Positions 58,603 through 64,000 of a stretch of DNA of 64,000 nt are shown here, piece by piece (the stretch's first letter is position 1; the number at the start of each line of letters is the position of its first letter). This stretch comes from Luteolibacter sp. SL250 (GTDB lineage: Bacteria > Verrucomicrobiota > Verrucomicrobiia > Verrucomicrobiales > Akkermansiaceae), in NCBI RefSeq assembly GCF_026625605.1, contig NZ_CP113054.1, positions 4,836,001 through 4,900,000 of the forward strand, read 5' to 3'. The notes beneath the pieces are model-generated. The model had not been told where the DNA came from, did not search any database, and worked only from the letters and a program-made list of their open reading frames with translations. Position numbers and translations under genes: made by a program.

Positions 58603-60960
58603 ATGGGTTTTCCGCTCTCCTTCCTCCGCTCCGCCACACGCAGCATCCCGGCTTTCGTGGCTGCGGGCATTTCGTTTTCCTGTGTCAGCGCCCGGGCGGC
58701 TGAACCGGTGAGCGTGAAGGCCGCGGGAGCGGTCCCGTCGAAGGCCCAGCTCGCGGAGAGCTACAAGAAGGAGATCCTGCCGATCTTCACGACCTATTGC
58801 TACGACTGCCACGGTGACGGCTCGAAAAAGGGCGAGCTGGCGATGGACCACTACGCGGACATCGACGCGATGATCGCCGACCGGGATGTGTGGAAGCGCA
58901 TCCGCGACCACATCGACTTCCGCCTGATGCCGCCACCGGATGAGGATGCCCCGGATGACGTGAACCGGAAGAAGCTCATTTCCTGGATCGATGATGCGGT
59001 GTTCCCCGTCGATCCGAACAACCCGGACCCGGGCCACGTGACGCTCCGCCGCTTCAACCGGACGGAGTACCGCAACACCATCCGCGACCTGCTGGGGGTG
59101 AACGTGAACGTGGATGAGATCCTGCCCGCGGACGACAGCGGCTACGGCTTCGACAACATCGGGGACGTGCTCACGCTTTCCCCCGCGCACCTCGAGCGCT
59201 ACCTGGAAGCGGCCCGTGTCGCGCTGAATCTGGCCATCGATCTGGGCCCGCAGCGTCTTCCTCAGAGGGCCGTCAACGGCCAGGACTTCAAGGGCAATGG
59301 CAACCGTGACAAGGAAGGCTTCTATTTCTTCGCGAATGCCGAGGCGTCCAGGGATTTCAAGCTGCCTCCGGGGCGCTACAAGTTCATGGTCCGCGCCGGT
59401 GCGGAGGCGATCGCCAAGGAGCCCGCCAAGATGGTCCTCCGCCTGGACGGCGTCGACGCCCACACCTGGGAGGTGAGGAACCTCCGCTCCAAGCTGGAGA
59501 CCTACGAGACGGAGATCCGTGTGGAGGGGAAAGCCAACACGAAGGTGGGCATCGCCTTCACCAACGACTTTTACGACGCCGCAAACCCCGACCCGAAGGA
59601 GCGTGACCGCAACCTGCTGCTGAAGCAGGTCATCGTGGAAGGCCCGCTCGACGGACCGCTGGCCCCACGTCCGGAGACCCACCGCAGGATCTATGGTGAA
59701 AGGGCCAACGGTCTGACGGACGACGCCTACATGGTGGAGGTCCTCAACCGCTTCGCCCGCCGCGCCTTCCGCCGCCCGGCGGAACCCGGTGAGATCGAGC
59801 GTTACCTCGCCTTCAACCGCATCGCCAAGTCCCAGGGCAAGCCGGTGGAGGAAGCGATCCGCCACGCGCTGGAGGCCATGCTGATCTCCCCGACGTTCCT
59901 TTTCCGGGAGGAACCCGGCATCGGCACGGCGAAAGGCGGCCGCCAGCTCATCTCCGAGCACGCCCTGGCCGCACGGCTGTCCTATTTCCTCTGGAGCACC
60001 ATGCCGGATGACGAGCTGATGAAGCTGTCCAGCGCCGGGAAGCTGCGTGAGAACCTGCCCCAGCAGATCTCCCGGATGCTGGCGGACAAGAAGGCGGAGG
60101 CGTTCACCTCGAACTTCGCCGGCCAGTGGCTGCAGCTCCGCAACCTATCCGGCACCTTCCCCAACCGCTACCTGTTCCCGTCGTTCTACGACGACCGCCT
60201 GGCCCCGCTGATGCGGAAGGAGACGGAGATGCTGTTCGCAAACATCCTCCAGGAAAACCTGCCCGTGGACACCCTGCTGACGGCGGACTACACCTTCATC
60301 AACGACAAGCTGGCAAAGCACTACGGCATCGAGGGCGTGGAAGGCGGGGACTTCCGCAAGGTATCCCTGAAGGATTCACCACGGCGCGGCATCTTCGGCC
60401 ACGGTTCCTTCCTGGTGTTGACCTCCTACCCGAACCGCACCTCACCCGTGCTGCGCGGCCAGTACATCCTGGAAAACCTCCTGCACACCCCGGCCCCGCC
60501 ACCTCCTCCGAACGTGCCGCAGCTCACCGCCACCGGCGGCAGCAAGAAAAAGGAAAGCCTGCGCGAGCAGATGGAAAGACACCGGGATGATCCGGCGTGC
60601 GCGTCCTGCCACGCGCTCATGGACCCCATCGGCTTCGGCTTGGAGAACTTCGACGCCGTCGGACGCTGGCGGGAGAAGGAAGGCGCCAACCCCGTGAACG
60701 CCTCCGGCACGCTCGTCACCGGCCAATCCTTCGCCGGCCCGCAGGATCTGATGAAGATCATCTCCAGCGACAACCGCCATGCCTTCCACAAGGCGATGGC
60801 GGAAAAGCTCCTCACCTACGCCCTGGGCCGCGGTGTCGATTGGTATGACCGCCCCGCCGTTGAAAGCATCGTCTCGAAGACGGACGCCGGCGGCGGACGT
60901 TTCGGCCAACTGATCCAGGCGGTCGTCACGTCCGTGCCGTTCCAGTTCCGCCGCGACTGA
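58603..60960 (+). CDS. DUF1592 domain protein with N-terminal cytochrome c-like domain
   Basis: 785 aa from ATG 58603. A signal peptide is followed by a planctomycete-type cytochrome c domain with CYDCH (haem attachment, about residue 67). Then DUF1587-DUF1595-DUF1592-DUF1588-DUF1585 regions: TLRRFNRTEYRNTIRDLLGVN, RRPAEPGEIERYLAF, SYFLWSTMPDDELM, RTSPVLRGQYILENLL, DPACASCHALMDPIGFGLENFDAVG, TYALGRGVDWYDRPAVE. This domain order is that of the large exported proteins paired with DUF1552 proteins in Planctomycetes and Verrucomicrobia. Function is not established; an electron-transfer role is likely from the haem site. Confidence 0.92.
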   Translation: MGFPLSFLRSATRSIPAFVAAGISFSCVSARAAEPVSVKAAGAVPSKAQLAESYKKEILPIFTTYCYDCHGDGSKKGELAMDHYADIDAMIADRDVWKRIRDHIDFRLMPPPDEDAPDDVNRKKLISWIDDAVFPVDPNNPDPGHVTLRRFNRTEYRNTIRDLLGVNVNVDEILPADDSGYGFDNIGDVLTLSPAHLERYLEAARVALNLAIDLGPQRLPQRAVNGQDFKGNGNRDKEGFYFFANAEASRDFKLPPGRYKFMVRAGAEAIAKEPAKMVLRLDGVDAHTWEVRNLRSKLETYETEIRVEGKANTKVGIAFTNDFYDAANPDPKERDRNLLLKQVIVEGPLDGPLAPRPETHRRIYGERANGLTDDAYMVEVLNRFARRAFRRPAEPGEIERYLAFNRIAKSQGKPVEEAIRHALEAMLISPTFLFREEPGIGTAKGGRQLISEHALAARLSYFLWSTMPDDELMKLSSAGKLRENLPQQISRMLADKKAEAFTSNFAGQWLQLRNLSGTFPNRYLFPSFYDDRLAPLMRKETEMLFANILQENLPVDTLLTADYTFINDKLAKHYGIEGVEGGDFRKVSLKDSPRRGIFGHGSFLVLTSYPNRTSPVLRGQYILENLLHTPAPPPPPNVPQLTATGGSKKKESLREQMERHRDDPACASCHALMDPIGFGLENFDAVGRWREKEGANPVNASGTLVTGQSFAGPQDLMKIISSDNRHAFHKAMAEKLLTYALGRGVDWYDRPAVESIVSKTDAGGGRFGQLIQAVVTSVPFQFRRD

Positions 60961-61002
60961 AATTCCGAATAATTCTCCGTCCCACCCCTCTTACGCAAAG
61001 CC

Positions 61003-62304
61003 ATGAGTTCACGCCGCACTTTCCTCAAGGGCATCGCAGGCACCCTCGCCCTGCCGAGCCTCCAGTCGATCGTCAAAGCAGCCCCCGCCGTGGCGGCCGC
61101 CGCTCCCACCCGGCTTGGGTTCGTCTACATCCCGAACGGCGTGAACCTGGACCTGTGGCAGCCGAAGGGCGCGGAGAACATCTCCGAGTCGCTCTCTCCG
61201 CTCTCCGGACTCCGCCAGCACTACTCCGTGATGCGTGGACTGGACCACAAGCACGCGAACTCCAACGGCGACGGCGGTGGTGACCATGCCCGCGCGAACG
61301 CCACTTTCCTCACCGGTGTGCAGGCGCGGAAGACCTCCGGCGCCGACATCAAGATCGGCGTCTCCGTTGACCAGGTGGCCGCCCAGCAGCTCGGCCACCT
61401 CACCCGCCTGCCCTCGCTCGAACTTTCCACGGACCCGCCCCGCCGCTCCGGCAACTGTGACTCCGGCTACTCCTGCGCCTACCAGTTCAACCTCGCCTGG
61501 CGGGGTGAGGCGACCCCGGCCCCGGCCGAGCGGGATCCACGGCTGGTGTTCGAGAAAATGTTCGGCTCTGGCGACCCGAAGGAAGATTCCCGCCGCAGGC
61601 TCTACCAGAAGAGCGTGCTCGACTTCGTCCTGGAGGACGCGAAGCGCCTGAACAGCCGCCTCGACGGCACCGACAAGTCGAAGATGGATGAGTACCTCAC
61701 CTCTGTCCGGGATGTGGAAAGCCGCATCCAGCAGGCGGAGAAATTCCGAGTCCAGGCACCGGAGGAACTCCGGCCCAACGGCGTGCCGGAAACCTACAAG
61801 GACCATATCCGCACCATGTATGACATGATGGTGCTGGCCTTCCAGACCGACAGCACCCGGGTCGCCACCTACCTCCTCGCCCACGACGGATCGAACCGCA
61901 CTTTCGGCGAGATCGGCGTGACGGACGCCCACCACCAGCTCTCCCACCACCGGGGGGATCCGGAGATCCTCGCAAAGATCGCCCTCATCGACAAATTCTA
62001 CATCGAGCAGTTCGCCTACTTCCTCGAGCGGATGCGCTCCATCAAGGAAGGCAGCGGCACCCTGCTCGACCACTCCATGATCGTCTTTGGAGGCGGCATC
62101 GCGGATGGCAACCGCCACAACCACAACGACCTCCCCATCCTCCTCGCGGGTGGCGGCAACGGCACCCTCAAGCAGGGCCGCGTGATCGAGGCTCCGAAAG
62201 GCACCCCGACGACGAACCTCTACCTCTCCCTGCTCGACCGTATGAACGTGAAGGCGGAGCGCATCGGTGACTCCAACGGAAAGCTCGAGTCCATCGCGTC
62301 CTGA
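61003..62304 (+). CDS. Tat-exported DUF1552 domain protein
   Basis: 433 aa. Twin-arginine signal SSRRTFLKGIAGTLALPSLQ. A DUF1552 domain follows (RLGFVYIPNGVNLDLWQPKG, DHKHANSNGDGGGDHARAN, GVSVDQVAAQQLGHL, CAYQFNLAWRG, FGGGIADGNRHNHNDLPILLAGGG). The family resembles alkaline-phosphatase/sulfatase-like folds in its metal-site pattern, but its activity is unknown. It follows the DUF1592 gene by 42 bp, the conserved pair. The stop codon overlaps a hairpin repeat (62304). Confidence 0.92.
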   Translation: MSSRRTFLKGIAGTLALPSLQSIVKAAPAVAAAAPTRLGFVYIPNGVNLDLWQPKGAENISESLSPLSGLRQHYSVMRGLDHKHANSNGDGGGDHARANATFLTGVQARKTSGADIKIGVSVDQVAAQQLGHLTRLPSLELSTDPPRRSGNCDSGYSCAYQFNLAWRGEATPAPAERDPRLVFEKMFGSGDPKEDSRRRLYQKSVLDFVLEDAKRLNSRLDGTDKSKMDEYLTSVRDVESRIQQAEKFRVQAPEELRPNGVPETYKDHIRTMYDMMVLAFQTDSTRVATYLLAHDGSNRTFGEIGVTDAHHQLSHHRGDPEILAKIALIDKFYIEQFAYFLERMRSIKEGSGTLLDHSMIVFGGGIADGNRHNHNDLPILLAGGGNGTLKQGRVIEAPKGTPTTNLYLSLLDRMNVKAERIGDSNGKLESIAS

Positions 62305-62347
62305 GTAAGGAGGGTGGACACTCCTGTCCACCAGCTGCAATGGCGAA
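62304..62347 (+). repeat. Left copy of a 44-nt hairpin repeat (AGTAAGGAGGGTGGACAC...)
   Basis: Begins at the last base of the DUF1552 stop codon. Contains the hairpin GTGGACA-CTCC-TGTCCAC. Forms an inverted pair with 62619-62662, 40 of 44 positions agreeing. Placed directly behind the plus-strand gene in sense orientation. Confidence 0.8.
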
Positions 62348-62618
62348 CAAAGGAGGAGAAGTTTTGGCTCTTTATCAAAGATCGGGGACATAAGGCATCG
62401 CTGCCATCATGCCCCTTAGTTTCTTGACCTGAATATAGGCCTGAAGGGTTACGCCCCCCTCCTAACCTCAAAAACCGCCTCATCCCCGATCCTTGGTGTA
62501 GACCCCAAGTTTTCAGTTTCCAGTTTTCAGGGAAGAAAGAAGGCTGATCGCGAATCTTTGAAGAAAGGCATCTCTCTTCCTTCGCGCTCTTTGCGCCTTT
62601 GCGGTGAATCTTTTCTGA
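62348..62618. other. Noncoding core between the paired hairpin repeats
   Basis: 271 bp with no supported gene. It holds a TTTTCAGTTTCCAGTTTTCA stretch (62511-62530) resembling one at 49157-49180, and CTTCGCGCTCTTTGCGCCTT (62582 on) of the kind found dispersed in many genomes. It could be the core of a MITE-like element or simply a 3'-flank between convergent genes. Confidence 0.45.
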
Positions 62619-62662
62619 TTCGCCAATGCCGCCGGTGGACAAGAGTGTCCACCCTCCTTACT
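62619..62662 (-). repeat. Right copy of the 44-nt hairpin repeat
   Basis: On the minus strand it reads AGTAAGGAGGGTGGACACTC, then TTGTCCACCGGCGGCATTGGCGAA in two parts of the stem-loop. It begins 75 bp past the stop of the minus-strand gene at 62738-63493, in the sense orientation of that gene. Changes relative to the left copy keep the hairpin loosely. Confidence 0.8.
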
Positions 62663-62737
62663 GGGAGCGAAGAAACCTCCTGCCTCGAGCCGTTGTCGGC
62701 GCTTCAATGCCCGCTCTTCCCACACGTTTTCCGTTCC

Positions 62738-63493
62738 TCAGCGGATCACGTGCTTGAAATAGAACTTTTTCGCTTTCCCGTCATCCTCCGCTTGGGGATG
62801 TGCTTGCCGGGGTTCCCTTACATTCACGATAGGGTGATTTTTGAGGGTCTTCAACACCGGCGAGCGGTAGCCGAAGAGATCGGGGCTTGTCATCCAGTCC
62901 GGCGCGGCAGCGATCGTGTATAAGAACCCACCTGCCTCGATGGTCCGCTCATTCCCTCTGAACGCTTCCAGCGCAAAAGCAACGTCCCCCCGTTTGTTTG
63001 TCAGCTCGACAGTGAGTATATCGCCCTTCTTCGCGTAGGCACGTCCGGAGGCCACATTGGGCAGGGTTGCCGTCACCACCGGAGCCCCATTGAGGCATAC
63101 CCGTGCCATATCGTCAGCCAAGACATAGATCGTCAGCGCATCCAACCGTGAGGCAGTGAAAGGAGTCCCATCCTTCTTCTTTCCCCGGATGGCCGAACGA
63201 TCACTCGCCATTTCAAAGTCGAAAACCTGGTCGATCTCCCACTTGATGACATAGCGGCGGAACCGCTCGGAAAAGGGATCGTGCTCCCATTTTCCTCGAA
63301 GCACATATTTGCCCGGAAACCTGAGCGTCGCGGTGCCATCGGCATTGATCCCCAAGTCGCGCCCGTCATCGACCCGCCACATCCCTGTCGCCGGATCATC
63401 TGCAGCAGGTTTCGGCTGCGCATGCAGCACCTGGAGCTGGCCGGCGAAGAACCAAGACAGGATCAGGAACAAAATTACGGGAGAATTTTTCAC
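62738..63493 (-). CDS. Hypothetical secreted protein
   Basis: 251 aa with a signal peptide (MKNSPVILFLILSWFFAGQLQVLHAQ). The mature region is beta-rich (GMWRVDDGRDLGINADGTATLRFPGKYVLRGKWEHDPFSERFRRYVIKW), resembling small lipid- or sugar-binding barrels, and is followed by a second domain (TIYVLADDMARVCLNGAPVVTATLPNV) like a carbohydrate-binding sandwich. No family that I can name. Convergent with the DUF1552 gene. Confidence 0.7.
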   Translation of the reverse strand: MKNSPVILFLILSWFFAGQLQVLHAQPKPAADDPATGMWRVDDGRDLGINADGTATLRFPGKYVLRGKWEHDPFSERFRRYVIKWEIDQVFDFEMASDRSAIRGKKKDGTPFTASRLDALTIYVLADDMARVCLNGAPVVTATLPNVASGRAYAKKGDILTVELTNKRGDVAFALEAFRGNERTIEAGGFLYTIAAAPDWMTSPDLFGYRSPVLKTLKNHPIVNVREPRQAHPQAEDDGKAKKFYFKHVIR

Positions 63494-63511
63494 AATAGGA
63501 GGATCCTCAGA

Positions 63512-63913
63512 TCAAGAATTGGCAGCAGGCTCCAAGAAACACAGCAAGTCCACCGCCGCCGCCAAACTCATATCCATGGATACATTCGCCGACAGGCGTT
63601 CGGTGAGATGGAAAAGGATGACCTGGCGCAGCGCTTCCGGCTCCTGGATACCTGATCCCAACAACTTTCCACAGGTCACATCGTGACTCCAAATCCCCAT
63701 GAATTTTGCATTCCGGGGCTGGTTCCCCCCATCATCCATGGGTCCGATATGGATCATCTGGCCCCTACTGTCCCAAGCCGAATAAATCCCTGCCTCAATG
63801 TCGGGTGATTCCATCGCACCCCCCGCTGCGACCGGATCCATCCACCATTTCACCCCATCGTCCGCCTTCACTATAATAGGGAGAATCATCTCATATTTCG
63901 CCTCGATTGACAT
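63512..63913 (-). CDS. Hypothetical protein
   Basis: 133 aa, no signal peptide. Begins MSIEAKYEMILPIIVKADDGVKWWMDPVAAGG, contains GIYSAWDSRGQMIHIGPMDDGGNQPRNAKFMGIWSHDV and an amphipathic C-terminal helix (LSANVSMDMSLAAAVDLLCFL). Its size and sequence suggest a small cytoplasmic protein, possibly an immunity-like or SMI1-like fold, which cannot be shown. It precedes the 62738 gene by 18 bp in the same direction. Confidence 0.6.
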   Translation of the reverse strand: MSIEAKYEMILPIIVKADDGVKWWMDPVAAGGAMESPDIEAGIYSAWDSRGQMIHIGPMDDGGNQPRNAKFMGIWSHDVTCGKLLGSGIQEPEALRQVILFHLTERLSANVSMDMSLAAAVDLLCFLEPAANS

Positions 63914-63936
63914 GATGGAAAGAGGCTAGAACCTCA

Positions 63937-63960
63937 GCAACCCATTTGACAATGGGTTGC
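63937..63960. repeat. 10-bp perfect hairpin near the right edge
   Basis: GCAACCCATT (63937-63946) pairs perfectly with AATGGGTTGC (63951-63960), loop TGAC. It lies upstream of the 63512 gene and next to a tRNA-like T-arm at the window edge. No U-tract on either side. Confidence 0.55.
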
Positions 63961-64000
63961 AACTCCGGGCGGATTCGAACCCGCTGAACGGACTTCGCTG

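Noticed and set aside
61009-62391. 460-codon minus-strand frame
   Set aside because: Antisense to the DUF1552 gene, which has a Tat signal and family motifs.
1-64000. CRISPR array, prophage or transposon
   Set aside because: No regularly spaced identical direct repeats with unique spacers, no integrase or transposase reading frame, and no phage structural gene were seen.

Overview
The window reads as chromosomal DNA of a free-living, heterotrophic verrucomicrobium of the Luteolibacter/Haloferula type. This is inferred from gene content, not from a marker gene: high GC; PEP-CTERM surface proteins; Tat-exported Gfo/Idh/MocA oxidoreductases beside a DUF6797/cytochrome c protein; a planctomycete/verrucomicrobial DUF1592-DUF1552 pair; a FecR-type anti-sigma factor with its ECF sigma factor; a XylR-type AraC regulator; and many secreted proteins. 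I see no transposase, prophage, CRISPR array or rRNA operon.

Layout. 1-7.1 kb (minus strand): a truncated prepilin-like protein, two tandem PEP-CTERM paralogues, and a three-gene operon joined by ATGA overlaps (Gfo/Idh, DUF6797-cytochrome c, Gfo/Idh). 7.2-14.1 kb: an RND efflux permease with its adaptor, then an ECF sigma/FecR anti-sigma pair. 14.3-25.8 kb is mostly housekeeping: argS, a PTS IIA protein, grpE-dnaJ-rsmE, mazG and a rhomboid protease, GTP-dependent pckG, a zinc-ribbon membrane protein, a 2-Cys peroxiredoxin and a small Cys-rich secreted protein. 25.8-34.0 kb is a carbohydrate/polymer locus: a XylR-like regulator divergent from an M14 metallopeptidase-like protein, a remarkable 1016-aa protein in which a complete PEP-CTERM protein is fused in frame to a second signal peptide and a GH42-like glycosidase, and a Tat-exported alpha/beta hydrolase.

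34.0-42.7 kb: a kinase-like orphan with a small upstream gene, acylphosphatase, a dual thioredoxin protein, an FG-GAP protein, a VOC protein, an unlisted 50-aa gene with its own terminator, a phospholipase C, and tRNA-Arg(CCG). 42.8-50.9 kb: GH88 and SDR genes, a 316-aa protein of unknown family, an SRPBCC protein and two SDRs divergent from an AraC regulator. 51-58.4 kb: a PepSY protein with an OmpR/histidine-kinase system, a HAD phosphatase, serS and a lipoprotein. 58.6-64 kb: the DUF1592/DUF1552 pair and two hypothetical genes.

The most unusual material is between the genes. Several unrelated families of short hairpin repeats lie in intergenic DNA. Many sit just after stop codons in the sense orientation of the preceding gene, including at both ends of two convergent gene pairs. 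One family keeps a fixed GA or TC centre while its stem bases change in a compensatory way. Other features are ten copies of GGGACA/TGTCCC packed into 225 bp, four regularly spaced C6 tracts ahead of the 50-aa gene, and a start codon buried in a 15-bp inverted repeat.
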